From Cololabis saira (lineage: Eukaryota; Chordata; Actinopteri; Beloniformes; Belonidae): DNA of 64,000 bases. Position numbers and translations under genes: made by a program. Shown here piece by piece: positions 42,332-53,960 of the stretch. Numbering within the stretch: the stretch's first letter is position 1; each line of letters starts with the position of its first letter. Below the pieces are notes generated by a model. That model was not told the DNA's origin, ran no database searches, and saw only the letters and a program-made list of their open reading frames with translations. The stretch is taken from positions 1,336,501-1,400,500 of the forward strand of contig NC_084590.1 of the NCBI RefSeq assembly GCF_033807715.1, given 5' to 3'.

Positions 42332-43913
42332 CTTGCTAGTAACACTGCTGATTTGTTGCATTCAGCTTTAGATGAAGTTGCTCCTTTGAAAAGGAGGGTT
42401 TCTAACAACAGGAGCTTAACTCCCTGGTATAATTCAGATATCCGCATGTTGAAACAAAACGTGCGTTAAATGGAAAGGAAGTGGTACTCTTGTAAGTCTG
42501 TAGACTCCTATCGTGAATGGAAAAATATTCTAATAGTATATAAAAAAGCCATTCGCAAAGCCAGAACAGTTTATTATTCAACGTTGATAAAGAATAACAA
42601 AAGTAACCCATGTTTTTTGTTCAGCACTGTAGCCAGGATGACAAAGAGTCACAACTCTGTTTAGCCGTGCATTCCTGCAGCTCTCAGTAGTGAAGACTTT
42701 ATGAGCTTCTTTAACAGTAAAATCACGAGAATTAGAGAAGAAATCAACCAGCCGGTTGTGGGCGTTTCTTCAGCTTTAGCGACTTCCCTAGGCTCTGACT
42801 TGACTCTAGACTGTTTTGATCCTATACACCTCCCTGAGCTGACCTCACTCGTCAATAGAGCTAAGTCAACCACATGTATGTTAGACCCCATCCCGACTCG
42901 ATTATTCAAAAATGTTTAAACTCTTATTGGTGTGACAATACTGGACCAATTCAACCTATCCCTAAACTTAGGATATGTACCACAGGTTTTCAAAGTTGCA
43001 GTAATTAAACCTTTACTTAAAAAACCTTCTCTTGACCCAGACACCTTAGCTAATTATAGACCAATTTCCAACCTTCCATTTGTATCTAAAATTTTGGAAA
43101 AGGCAGTTTCAAGCCAGTTATGTGACTATATACTAAAGGGACAGCTCTACGTTGGTTTAAATCATATCTATCTGACAGGTTCCAGTTTGTTCATGTACAT
43201 GAGGTTTCTTCAGAATAGTCAAGGGTCTGTTATGGTGTTCCGCAGGGTTCAGTGCTAGGGCCAATCTTGTTCAGTTTATACATGCAGCAATTGGGAAGTA
43301 TAATCCAGAATCACGGCATACACTTTCATTGTTATGCTGATGATACGCAGCTCTATTTGTCTATGAAGCCGGATGAAACAGAACCGTTAAACTTCAGGCA
43401 TGTCTTAGGGACATCAAGGACTGGATGTCCGGAAATGTCTTGCTTCTAAATTCAGATAAAACAGAGGTTATCATTCTTGGTCCAGAGCATCTTAGGAAGG
43501 GATTAGATGGTGTTGCGATGGCTTCCAGTGCAACTGTGAAAAACCTTGGTGTTGTTTTCGATCAGGATTTGTCGTTTAAACCATATATTAATCAGGTTTG
43601 TTAAATAGCGTTTTTCCATCTCCGTAATATTGCAAAGATTAGGAAAATCCTCTCGCAGAGTGATGCAGAAAAACTAGTTCATGCGTTTGTATCTTCTAGA
43701 CTAGATTACTGTAATGTGTTATTAGCAGGATGTCCAAGTAATTTGCTGAATAGGCTCCAGCTGATCCAAAATGCAGCAGCACGAGTACTGACAGGAATCA
43801 GCAATAGAGACCACGTCTCTCCAGTGTTAGCGTCGCTCCATTGGCTCTGGGTTAAGGAGGCTGACACCACCTCCACCTTTAAAACAAAACTGTTTAATAA
43901 AGCCTATAGTTAG
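42332..43913 (+). pseudogene. L2 reverse transcriptase region (copy G)
   Basis: Linker, then [16 protein letters not shown] (about 43060). Next a deletion of roughly 0.2 kb at about 43128 removes the SAAFDT motif, joining CDYI to [18 protein letters not shown] follows in a shifted frame, then YADDTQL (about 43340), a 7-bp loss near 43390 and the C-terminal block, which has lost PVKFRIQFK and much after it. Confidence 0.85.
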
Positions 43914-44523
43914 TGTTTAGTAAACCTCTAGCTGGTGTTGGTAAATCTTTAGGTAGTGTAAACTCTAGTCTGTTAGAGTCAGTAGTCATAGTTGCAGCTA
44001 TAGAACAAGATTATAATAGTTATATATAATATAGCTTCGTGGTAGATATGCTGCTATAGGCCTATGCTGCAGGGGGCACCGACATAATCCACTGGGCAGT
44101 GCCTCTCACCCTTCTTCTCCTCTCCTCTTCCCTTCCTCTTTTCTCCATTTCCATTTCTATTTATTGTAATGGCCCTTTCGCACTAGTCCTGCCTCAGCTC
44201 GGTTCTACCCGCCACGGCCCGTCTTGCGCTTTTGCACTAGGGGCTGAGACGGGTAGAGCCGCTCCAAGCCGATACTTTTTCTGTAACCATTCTGGCGAGG
44301 TTCTATCCGGGCTGAGCCGGGACTATTTCTGACGTCACCACCCTCCGCGCCACTGATTGGTCGGGGCGCGGGGCCGTCATCACCCTCCGTGCCACTGATT
44401 GGTCGGGGGGCCGGGCCGTCAGACGTTTGAATCAGGAAGCGGGAGTCAGCGCGAGCCCGACTCGCGGCTCGCTGCGATTTTATTATAAAGCGCAAAACGT
44501 CTGTTTGGTGAACCAACTCTGAG

Positions 44524-46047
44524 GTGCAGATGTTCACAAGCCTGGTGGCTGAGGAGAGAATTAAAAAAGGGCATTTAGGCATAAACATCTCCCCTAGGCT
44601 GTCAGAGTTAATAAAATTAAATTATGTTCAGCTTATAAAGAAAATAGAAGATGATCTTGCTAGATGGAGCTCTCTCCCCATTTCACTCATGGGTAGAATA
44701 GCCACCATTAAAATGATGGTTTTACCAAAAGTAAATTATTTTTTCTCAATGATACCATTCAAACCCCCTATTTCCTGGTTTAAATCGCTGGACTCAGGTG
44801 TTTCAAAATTTCTGTGGAAAAATAAAACTCCACGCATTAGTTTAAAGACATTGCAGAAATCTAAAGAATATGGAGGTTTAGAGCTACCTAATTTTCAGTA
44901 TTACTTCCTTGCCAATAAATTACAGTATATGGTAAAATGGTCAAAAGATCATCCTTTAGATAGTCAATGGCTGGACTCAGAGCAAGTGTTTTGCAACGAA
45001 CTAGAAATCTCAGAGTTACCATTTATTAGTCAAAGTATCAAACGTCATCAATGTTTCAAAAGCATTAATATTAGCACACCTTTATCAGCTTGGTGGGAAT
45101 TTCTTAAAGTAGCTAAAATTTCACTTTTTCCATGTGACCGTACACCCATATGGAACAACCCAGACATCGTGAAAAATGATAAAAAGATGGTTAACTTCGT
45201 TCAATGGAGAGATCAAGGAATACGGTATTTACAGCACGTAATTGTAGGAGGACAGTTTGTACCTTTCAATACACTTATGGTTCAATACGGAGTTAGCAGG
45301 AGTAAATTTTTAGAGTATCAACAACTCAAGGCCATAATAAATAAAACATACAAAATTAGACAATTAGACTTACAACTTCCCGCTAAGATAATAGATTTAT
45401 TAAATCTAAGCAATTTAAAGTTGTTATCAAAACTTTACAGGTTAGTGTCTAAACTGGACGAGTCAGTCTCTCTCCCGATCTCCAAGTGGGAGGCGGATCT
45501 CTCTCTGAATACCGACCAGCTTTCTTGGTCACAAATATGCTTAAATACGTTTACTATGACTAAAAACCCAAACTTACAACTTATACAGTATAAAGTTCTT
45601 CATAGAATACATTATACTGGACAAAGGATGTTCCAGATGGGCTTTGTCACCTCTAATATCTGTTCACAGTGCACAGAGAACACCCCAGATAATTATATGC
45701 ATGCTTTATGGTTCTGTACACCGGTACAGAGGTTCTGGAAGGAGATTTGTGAGGATTTATCCACATGGATCGACCACAGAATCCCAGTGTGCCCCACGGT
45801 ATGTATATTAGGTCACCTGGGAGACATTCAAATAAAACCTAATTGGACACACCGGGTTCTCACTGCTTTATGTATCGCAAAGAAAACCATTCTAGTAAAT
45901 TGGAAACAAAAATCCAGTTTATGTATTAACCATTTTAGGAATCTTTTATCAGATCATATTAGTAGTGAGATAATGTCTGCCTCCACTGAACAACACTCGG
46001 CTGAATTGCACTCTCTGTGGTCCCCGATTATTGGCCTCGTTACCTAG
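44524..46047 (+). pseudogene. L1 ORF2 C-terminal half (long open frame, truncated)
   Basis: 507 codons without a stop. The first about 13 residues come from the host element. Then LGINISPRLSELIKLNY, DDLARWSSLPISLMGRIATI (the conserved post-RT block), FLWKNKTPRISLKTLQ, GGLELPNFQYYFLANKL, and a C-terminal zinc-knuckle region CSQC...HALWFC (about 45660-45720). The RT catalytic core and endonuclease are absent, so it is 5' truncated. The intact frame implies a fairly recent insertion. Confidence 0.85.
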
Positions 46048-47100
46048 TGGGGGCGGGGGGGGGGGTGATCTCGTAGCCCTTGGGGTTGGGGGTCGGCTTG
46101 GGGGGTCTGGGGCGCAGGCCTCTGGTGGCCCCTGGGGGGCGGTGGGTGGGGCCGCGGGGTCCTGTCCCTGGCCGGTGGGGGCCTTGGGGGCCTGTGGGGG
46201 GGGGTACCTCATGGCGGTGGGGGGGGGTGGCTGGGGAGGGCTCGGGCGGGGGGCGGTGGCTTGGGCGTCTCCGGGCCTCCCGGGGGGGGCTGGGCCGTGG
46301 ACGTGGGGGTCCCACCCGGAGGGCCCGGTCCTGCCTGGGTGGGGGGTGGCTGTCTGCGCTGGGGGGGCATTGCTGCCTTGGTCCTCCGTCGCTGGGCGGG
46401 GGGCCAAGTGCCCCTGCGGATGTGGGGACTCCGTGACCCTTGGGGTGTCCGCCAGGGTGGCCTCGGGGGGGGGGGTGGGGCCGGGTCCGGGGATCGGGCC
46501 TCCCCTGACCGGGGGGTGCACGGGGCGGGGCGCGGCGGCGGGGTGGCGCCATTCCCAGGTATCTATGTCTTATGTTGTCAGGGTCTGGGGCCCTCCGTTG
46601 TCGGGCCTGCGCGGGTGTCGCCTTGTTGGGGGGTTCCCTCTCTCCGGGCCCGTCTCCGGTCCCCCCCGCTGCCTCTACGGCAGGGCGCCCCTCTGGTCTT
46701 GGAGGGCCACTTTCGTGGGGGACGGGTGCACCTGCCCGCGTCGGCGGCCGGGGCGGCTCTGTCTCTCCGGGCAGGCTGGCCCCCTGCCGGGTGGGGGTCG
46801 TTGGCCTGAAGGGTGAGGGCCTCCTGGCCGCGTGTCCGGCCCGGACCGGGTGGCCGGGGATTGCCTGGGTCGCGGTCCGCCGCCGCGGGATCCCTGGCTG
46901 CTTCTTTCTGCGCCGTGGGGGCCCCGCCCGCGGGCCCCCTCGGCCGCCGCCGGGTGGGGGGGGGGCCTCGCAGGCGGTGGGTTGCCTCCCTCCTACTTCT
47001 CCCCTCTGTGGGGTTGCCGGTGGCCTGGGTTCCGGGCTCTTCCTTGTCGGCCTCTGGTCTCGCGGGTGGCTGGGTTGCTCCCCCCCCCTCCCCCACTATA
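46048..47100 (+). repeat. G-run-rich L1 3' UTR
   Basis: About 1 kb with dozens of runs of three to nine G on the + strand and very few C-runs until about 46660. The Gly/Pro-rich reading frames across it are composition artefacts. The homologous older segment is at 35735-36200. Confidence 0.8.
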
Positions 47101-47130
47101 GATACACTTCAGGTGGAGCTTTGTTTGGTT

Positions 47131-47131
<1 letters not shown>

Positions 47132-47192
<61 letters not shown>

Positions 47193-47215
47193 ACATATAG
47201 TCATTTAGTCACATG

Positions 47216-47251
<36 letters not shown>
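47132..47251. repeat. CA microsatellites in the L1 tail
   Basis: Two CA runs (47132-47187 and 47219-47250) separated by ATATAGTCATTTAGTCACATG. Confidence 0.95.
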
Positions 47252-47255
<4 letters not shown>

Positions 47256-47764
47256 TGTGTTTTATGTATGTGTACGCATATGTGTGCGTATATATATGTA
47301 TATATTACATATAGTAATAATGCACATATATACACTTTTGGTTTCTACCGTCATGGTATCAATCAATAATATGTGTGCAGACAAGGTAAAAAAAAAAAAA
47401 AAAAGGGATGTAGACGGGCTGTTTTACTCTCAGCCGCTCGCGGCTCCAGCTGATTTCTGATCAGCGCCGACATGAACAAAGCGGGTTGCGCAATCGAGTA
47501 CGTCACAGCACCTTCACCCCAACCTGCCCACTTCTCACCTGGCTGTGGAAAAACAAACGGGGACAAAACGGGTAGAGGCGGGTAGAGGCGTGACGAGCCG
47601 AGTCGGGCTGAGTAAGGACTAGTGCAAAAGGGCCATAAGTATCCCATAGCTATCATTTTTGTCCATCGCCCCTGTAGTTTCTTGTGCTGGCCCCCCTTTT
47701 TTTTCTCTTTTGTGCATGTTTGCAGGCTGGAGCTTCGGGAGCTGCGCCTGCGGTCCCCCAACGC

Positions 47765-48000
47765 CCCCCCCCCCCCCTTATGATCCAGGTCCTGGTCCAG
47801 GTTTCTTCCCTCCTAAAGGGGAGTCTTTCTTGCCACCGTTTGGCTTAAGGTTTTTCTCCCACTAGGAGAGTTTTTACCCCCCCCCCCCCCCCCCCCCCTT
47901 ATGATCCAGGTCCTGGTCCAGGTTTCTTCCCTCCTAAAGGGGAGTCTTTCTTGCCACCGTTTGGCTTAAGGTTTTTCTCCCACTAGGAGAGTTTTTACCT
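47765..48000 (+). repeat. 120-bp tandem duplication in the L2 3' UTR
   Basis: TTATGATCCAGGTCCTGG occurs at 47778 and 47898 with all intervening sequence repeated; each unit is preceded by a C-run. Confidence 0.9.
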
Positions 48001-48050
48001 GCCAACATCTGTTGTATTAGACGCTATATAAATAAAATTGAAATGAAGTG

Positions 48051-48137
48051 ACTGAGTGACTGAGTGAGTGAGTGAGTGAGTGAGTGAGTGAGTGAGTGAG
48101 TGAGTGAGTGAGTGAGTGAGTGAGTGAGTGAGTGAGA
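48051..48137. repeat. GAGT tetranucleotide array
   Basis: About 21 repeats of GAGT between the end of L2 copy G and the Penelope-like element. Confidence 0.95.
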
Positions 48138-48151
48138 AAGAGAATCTTACA

Positions 48152-48440
48152 ATGCTGTTTTGAAGACATTACCCCGGCGCTTAACAGACCAACAAACTTG
48201 ATCCACCTCACAGGCGGGGGGAGGGGCATCTGTTTAGGTTCCTGGGACACCATCTTCTCTGGCTCACTTTTTGGGCAGTCATGTGACCTTAGTCATGTGA
48301 CTCCTTTGTGTCTATAACTGCCAGAGCTACTTCCTGTGGACCAAACAACTGATGAAGGTGTTTGGATGAACACCGAAAGGTCTTGTGTTTTTAAGTATGT
48401 TTTAAGTCCAGAGTTTTTAAAATAAAATCCTTTTTAGAAG
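48152..48440 (+). repeat. PLE terminal repeat, left
   Basis: Starts ATGCTGTTTTGAAGACATT and ends AAATAAAATCCTTTTTAGAAG. Nearly identical to 56894-57182, with a few substitutions such as ACCGAAAGG/ACCGAAACG. Confidence 0.9.
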
Positions 48441-48479
48441 AACTTTCTACCTGGATAAATGAATCTCCACAGACATATT

Positions 48480-48735
48480 ACTGAGCATTTTGGCAAGGAC
48501 AGCCTGAAGGTGCTAAGGGAGTATTTGTGAAAACAGCAAGAAGAGTGGCAGATTACAGGAACCATGTGCGCTTCCACCTAAGATGCCGGCTTCATGGGAT
48601 CACACCAAAAAGCTTGCGCCTCAGATCATCCCTCAAAGGCCACAAAACAAAAGGTATTTTACAGAGAGCACAAAAACAGCTATTAAATGAAAGGATACGA
48701 CAGGTCCATTTCACTCTTGTGTATATTCAACTTTG
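48480..48735 (+). pseudogene. PLE N-terminal coding region
   Basis: Reads KTARRVADYRNHVRFHLRC, then RLHGITPKSLRLRSSLKGHK and QLLNERIRQVHFTL. This is the conserved upstream domain of PLE ORFs. A frameshift near 48525 separates it from FGKDSLKVLREYL. It ends abruptly at HFTL, where the foreign segment begins. Confidence 0.7.
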
Positions 48736-48739
48736 AAAC

Positions 48740-50575
48740 TGCTCAGCTGGAAATCGGCTGTAATGTGCCTCCAAAAATGGCCGCCTTGCCATGAACTACA
48801 ACCCCCAGCATGCCTTGCGTGGGGGGGGGCGGCGCCTACAAGCGGCGCGCATCCAATCGCAACGAGGCACCGATGACGTCACCGCAGCGCGCGTAGGATC
48901 AAAACGCCGCGCTGCTCCTCCATCTTTCTCTTTTTTTTCCTTCATCAACCGGTGGGTCAACACGCCCTTTTGGCTCCGGGCCGAAGGGACCACGACCCCC
49001 CCCCCCCTCCCCCAAAGGGGGGGATAAGAGGGGAGGTCTGCAGCGTGGTCCGGCCGGAGGATCAGCGAGGATCCACGGCGCAGACAGCGGCACTGCATCC
49101 CTCTCTCCCTTTTTCTCTCTCTTCCGATCAACCTCTCATCCTGAGCAGCTGCTGGACCTTCTGGATCCGGGCCAAAGGTCCCATCTCCTTTCCTCCCCCC
49201 GGCTGGGGGGAGGTGTAAGGCCCGCTCCGTTGGACCTGCGGTCCCAGGAGGCTCCGACCTCTCACTAAAACTCTGTCCTCTTTAAGTTTTACAGATCCAA
49301 GCTCACGACGCCCACGCGCTCCCGGCAATTAGATCGGGACACAGCTGCGACTGAACGCTCCGACTGAAGCCCCCCTCCCCGCTCCGAGCCCCTTGTCTGC
49401 TGACCGTGCAGGGATCGGGACGGACGGCCGTCGTCTCGCCCGGTTGTGAGCTCTTCCGGGGCCTGGACGGCCGCGCGTCGGCGACCGGCGAGCAGGGAAG
49501 CACGGCAGGAGAGACCGGTCCACCCGCCGCGCCTAGGAATGCGTGTGAGCCTCCGTTGGTCCGGAACCACGGCCCGGCACGAGGCGGCCCCGCCGCTGTC
49601 TAATCCGTTTCAGGGGAGGGGACGGGACGTGAAAGCCTGACTGCGAAACCCCAGCGGGACCGGGAACCCAGTCGATAAAACCCGCAGGCACCCGATCCGG
49701 ATCCCAAAGGAGACGTGTGCCCGTGAGCAGTGATCAGTAGGATTTAAGAGCGGTTCAGAACTGTGTGAAGTCGTGACCCCTGGTTGTCAGTAACTTAAGA
49801 ACGTTTTCAGAGCTAAATCTGTGTTCAGAGCTGAGATAACATTATCATCATGACTGGTGTCATTAATTTGTACTCACCACTTCCTGCTAGTCATTTATGT
49901 TTTGGAGCGCTGTTTTCTGCCGTAGTCACGTTTAAAACACCGGGAGTAACATCCGGTCTAGATCTGCACGTGGCTTAAAGAGGGTTCCGCCATCTTTAAA
50001 TAGGGCAGCCATCTTTATGCAGCCACAGTGTTTTAAACCGTACATGTTCGTTGATACCATGTTTATTATTACATTTGATTCTTTTCTTTTCATTCCATGC
50101 ATTTAACTGTCATTTCATTTTTATTGATTGTTGTTTTTTTTAGTTAATTAATGGTTTTATAATACGTAGTGTGCCGTCAGGATTATTTGGGTATCTATTT
50201 ACATCTTCTTTGATACCCGTATGTAAATACATTCTGATTGATTTTTAATGAGTGGTTTCTGTTATTTCATACAAGATTTGGTCACGAACTGATTGTTTGA
50301 GAGAGCCAGAGCTCGAATTGCACTCCTTCAATTGTTATTCTGGAAGTGATAGTAAGATTTACTGTTATGCAGGATAATCCTAGTCATATGAGACTGATTT
50401 TCTGCTGTTTAGTTATCATTTTTCCCTGGATTAAGGCCCCGGGGTGGTGCCCCTACGAGAATTATTATCATTTTGGTAATTCAATTTGATAAATAGTCAA
50501 CTTTATTAATTATTAATAATTCTTTAATAGAATTATCATTAGCCTTCGATAACTGACCAGCCAAGCTACCCGAGT
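48740..50575. mobile_element. CpG-rich foreign segment within the PLE, possibly a solo LTR
   Basis: The first 0.95 kb is very GC- and CpG-rich, with promoter-type motifs at its start; the remaining 0.9 kb is AT-rich and ends in TTTAATAGAATTATCATTAGC. No protein can be read. Its place between PLE coding blocks shows it is an insertion or replacement. The length and GC-rich to AT-rich layout would suit a long LTR, but no matched TG/CA ends or TSD were found. Confidence 0.4.
48795..48881 (+). promoter_or_regulatory. ZNF143-like, CCAAT and CRE motif cluster
   Basis: ACTACAACCCCCAGCATGCC (48795-48814) resembles the ZNF143/STAF consensus ACTACAATTCCCAGCATGC. CCAAT is at 48853-48857, and a full palindromic CRE, TGACGTCA, at 48874-48881. 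These lie at the upstream edge of the CpG-rich stretch. Function is inferred from motifs only. Confidence 0.45.
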
Positions 50576-50584
50576 TGCACAACA

Positions 50585-51855
50585 CCGGACCACATCCCAG
50601 TGGTAGACATGATCACAGCAACCAAGTCAGCTATCCGGAACAATAACATCCCTGAGGATGAGGCTGAACAGCTCAGTGCTCAGGTTTCCATGTCTCTTCT
50701 GAACGCAAAACCCCCGCCATCCAATCTCACCCAACAAGAAAAAAGGGCCCTGACATCTCTAAGCAAGGATAACAACATCACTATCTTGCCAGCAGATAAG
50801 GGGAGATGTACAGTGTTGCTGGATAGAGACGACTATCATTCCAGGGTAACCAGCCTGTTGAGAGACCATAACACATATGAACTTCTGAAGAGAGACCCCA
50901 CCAGCAAATTCAAGAAACAGGTAATCAATTGCCTACAGTCTTTTGAAAAACAAGGAGTTGTAGACCGCAAGCTATACTATCGTTTGTACCCAGGAGACAC
51001 CACACCTTGTCTTTATGGTTTACCGAAAATACACAAGGACAACTACCCCCTCAGACCAATTGTCAGCAGCATTAACTCAGTTACATACAACATTGCAAAA
51101 TACCTGGCCACTGTATTAGCCCCATTGGTTGGTAACACGCCACACCACATACAGAATTCTAAGGATTTTGTGGACAAAATCAGTGGACTCTCTATGCAAA
51201 AAGATGAAACCATGGTGTCATACGATGTGACATCCCTGTTCACATGCGTACCAACAGCACTGGCAGTCGAGACAGTGCGGGGAACGACTGAGCCATGACC
51301 ACACATTAAGGGACAGAACACAACTCAACCCAGACCAGGTGAGCACCCTGTTGGAGCTATGTTTGAGTACCACCTATTTCAAATATAAAGAGGTCTTCTA
51401 TAGACAGAAGCATGGCTGTGCTATGGGCTCCCCTGTGTCTCCCATTGTGGCCAACCTATATATGGAGGAAGTGGAGAGGAGGGCACTGGAGACTTACAGT
51501 GGAGCTCGTCCCACTCACTGGTTCAGGTATGTGGACGACACATGGGTGAAGATGAAGACCAATGAAATCGGGCCCTTCACTGACCACATCAACTCTGTGG
51601 ATAATTACATCAAATTCACAAAAGAGGAGATGAGGGAAAATCAACTTCCCTTCTTAGAATGTGGTATAAGCCTGGGAAGAGAAGGAGAGCTTCAAGTGGA
51701 GGTTTATCGAAAACCCACGCACACCGACCAGTACCTGATGTTTGACTCTCACCATCCTCTGGAGCACAAACAGGGAGTGATCCGCACCCTACAACATCGG
51801 GCAGAGACCGTGCCCACCAACCCAGAGGCAAGGGACAAAGAACAGCACCATATAA
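50585..51855 (+). pseudogene. PLE reverse transcriptase, one frameshift
   Basis: From PVVDMITATKSAI: LTSLSKDNNITILPADKGR (RT motif region), then LYGLPKIHKDNYPLRPIVSS, MVSYDVTSLFTCVP (first catalytic Asp), a break at about 51278 caused by one extra G, then GCAMGSPVSPIVANLYMEE and HWFRYVDDTWV (YVDD active site), then FLECGI and YRKPTHTDQYL. This motif set is that of Penelope RTs, related to telomerase. It is cut at KEQHHIK by the L2-like insertion. Confidence 0.88.
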
Positions 51856-52065
51856 AGTTCAGAAAACTGTTTTTCTTAGATCCGGTCTTAGATGGCGGAT
51901 GAGTGAACGCTGGCGCGACTGGCTGCCGCTGCTCACCGGCATTTCAAAATTTATTTGTCTTTTCGCTGTCTCACGACCCACATCTGACTGTGCATCTGTG
52001 GTCACTCGGGTAAAAGTCCTCACTACTTACTCGTAACAACTAAGCGGCTCGATTGTCACTCCTAC

Positions 52066-53034
52066 GTGGCTGTGTTTGCAACGCTTGCTCACCTGCCCTG
52101 CTCCGTCGGCTGCCGAGCCCCATCAGGACCTGCTCACCTCGCGTTGCCCGAGTCCACACCAACAATGTGGTCTGACGGGATCTACATCTGGTCCGTGCTT
52201 GCCTGGATTCTCCTGTTGCTCGCTCGCCAGCCCGTGACTAGACTGCTCCAGTACTCAGCGGTGGAGCTCCTGAGACTGCGCTTCCATCTGCGCGAGCCTC
52301 CGCCGACTGGACTACACCTCCACCCGGACATCGCCTTCCTGCCCAAGTGGAGATACATCCACCGGGGGTCCGGCCGGTGCTTCCGAGAGGATTCCTCGAA
52401 CCCAATTAAGTCCATTTGGTCCAACTTCCATCGCTCCCCACTCCACACCGGCCGATCTGCTAACCACAGCATCCTAGCCAGCCTAGCCCGGTCGGCTAAC
52501 TCAGCTGTCAAGCGCGGCACCGCCGCTGTCAACTTCGGTCTGCTAAACATCCGCTCACTCACCAACAAGGGGCATCTCATCCAGGATCTCCTCAGCGACC
52601 GTAAGTTTGATTTAATTTGTCTAACTGAGACATGGCAACAGCCCAATGACTTTTCCCAACTCAATGACTCAACTCCTCCGGGGTTTGTTTACATCTGTCA
52701 ACCCCGCTGTACCGGCCGGGGAGGAGGTCTCGCGATAATTTACCGCGAGACCTTGAAAGTCTCGCCGCTGTCTGTCCCTGCCTTCAGCTCCTTTGAATCC
52801 ACAGTATGTCAACTGTCTGGACCTATTCCCACAACCATTGCAACCGTTTACCGCCCCCCGAAACCAAATGGCGAGTTCTTAAATGACTTTGCTGCTTTTC
52901 TCACACACCTTTCCACTCTCTCACCAAACACAATATTGCTGGGAGATTTTAACATACACATGGACAATATAAACCATCCTCTCACCAGAGACTTTACATT
53001 CTGTCTTGAGAGCTCTGGATTTCAGCAGCACACC
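52066..53034 (+). pseudogene. L2-like II N-terminus and endonuclease, first part
   Basis: The N-terminal 130 residues include a hydrophobic span (WSVLAWILLLLARQP) and LHPDIAFLPKWRYIHRGS. The endonuclease starts at [20 protein letters not shown], with ICLTETW (catalytic Glu), RCTGRGGGLAIIY, TVYRPPKPNGEF and ILLGDFNIHMDN. The open frame is intact until the hAT begins at 53035, after SSGFQQHT. Confidence 0.85.
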
Positions 53035-53104
53035 CAGAGCCGGATTAACGGAGAGGCAGAGTAGGCACGTGCCTAGGGCCCGACAGGGGGGGGGGCCCAG
53101 ACAG

Positions 53105-53110
53105 AGGGGG

Positions 53111-53144
<34 letters not shown>

Positions 53145-53290
53145 TTTTTTTTTTTTTTTTTTTTTTTTTTTGTCTGCACACATATTAATGGTTGATAACA
53201 TGCCGGTAAAAACCTAAGGCATATATATATGTGCATTATTACTATATTTAGTATACATACATATATATATACGCATACATACGCACAGGG
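53105..53290 (-). mobile_element. L1 3'-end fragment inside the hAT
   Basis: After an A-run/T-run stretch (53110-53171), the - strand matches the end of the L1 at 47290-47395 (AGTAATAATGCACATATATA, TTATCAACCATTAATATGTG, TGCAGACA) and then a poly(A). So an L1 tail inserted here in inverse orientation. Confidence 0.75.
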
Positions 53291-53400
53291 CCGCCGCAAG
53301 GGCTGTGCGATCCGTGCGACCGCACGGGGCCTGGCGCCCCAAGGGGTCTGGCGCCCCAAGGGGCCTGGCGCCCCAAGGGGCCTGGCGCTATGGGCCGTTT
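53287..53400 (+). repeat. Second hAT-like terminus and 17-bp repeats
   Basis: CAGGGCCGCCGCAAGGGC resembles another hAT left end. It is followed by about four copies of GGGGCCTGGCGCCCCAA. It may be the start of a different hAT fused in. Confidence 0.5.
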
Positions 53401-53603
53401 TTTTTTCCCCTATTTTTTTTTTTTTCTTTATAAATATCAACAGTCACGTTCCATTACAGACCTAAATGTGTACTAGTCTGTGCATATCAATAAATATATG
53501 TGCAATGATGACGCGTGTCTGTTGTTCAATCCAATGATCAGACCAAGCGCAGACACAAGCTGCTCTGATCCAGACGGGTGGAGGTGGAACAAACTGTCAC
53601 ACA

Positions 53604-53960
53604 ATGTCGAGAAAACGAGACAGATTCAGGAAATTTCGATCAGGGGATGAAAAAAGAAAAAAACTAAAGACAATGGAAGAGTTTAATGCCTCTCTGAAAG
53701 GCACGTTTGATAAATTTGTTACAAAAATCACCGATCCGCTCGGGTCTCAAGCAGCCGTGGGGCCCCGCGTCGAGGTAAGCCCAGATGATGATGAGGCAGG
53801 GGAAGGTATCCAGTATTTTGCTAATTGGAGAGTTAAAATTGCGCATAGAGACACCAGATCCGACCCGAAAAACCCAAAAATTTCGCGCGCGCTCGCTACG
53901 CTCACGCGCGAGGGCCACCCTGGCTGTTTCACACAGGGCCTCGCAAATCTCTCTAACGGC
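53604..53960 (+). pseudogene. hAT transposase N-terminal remnant
   Basis: Reads MSRKRDRFRKFRSGDEKRKK, then EEFNASLKGTFDKFVTKI. This lysine-rich start is typical of the ZMYM-like hAT transposases. After about 80 residues the sequence departs into low-complexity DNA with CATACA repeats; the catalytic domain is gone. Confidence 0.65.

Larger units (their letters stand above)
44563..47405 (+). mobile_element. 5'-truncated L1-clade LINE
   Basis: ORF2 C-terminal region, a 1-kb G-rich 3' UTR, CA microsatellites, then a T/A-rich end and an A-run at 47388-47405. It is inserted in the Harbinger-like element. The left junction is estimated from where the L1 protein pattern begins; no TSD is certain. 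Confidence 0.82.
44170..47635. mobile_element. PIF/Harbinger-like non-autonomous element (hosts an L1)
   Basis: TIR TGGCCCTTTCGCACTAGTCC at 44170, with the matching inverted end up to 47635. Flanked by TAA on both sides (44167-44169 and 47636-47638), interrupting an L2 3' UTR whose uninterrupted form (TTTATTATAAGTATCTCATAGC) is seen at 61417. A TAA 3-bp TSD is that of PIF/Harbinger. Without the L1, the element is about 0.6 kb and non-coding. Confidence 0.8.
40370..48035 (+). mobile_element. L2 copy G, nearly full length but interrupted and decayed
   Basis: The most complete L2 of the window: ORF1 hydrolase, endonuclease, RT, then a 3' UTR that is split at 44169/47636 by a Harbinger-like element and resumes to the final ATAAATAAAATTGAA tail. 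A short inverted L2 tail is inserted at 42023-42325. Multiple lesions disable it. Confidence 0.9.

Noticed and set aside
46031..47369. Long Gly/Pro/Arg-rich open frames on both strands
   Set aside because: They lie in the G-run-rich L1 3' UTR, overlap in several frames and have no domain; composition alone keeps them open.
44540..47410. A target-site duplication for the L1 inside the Harbinger-like element
   Set aside because: The A-rich left junction and the A-run at the right end make any short match ambiguous.
48899..49640. Overlapping open frames in the CpG-rich segment within the PLE
   Set aside because: High GC content keeps all frames open; none shows a motif or continues into neighbouring coding sequence.
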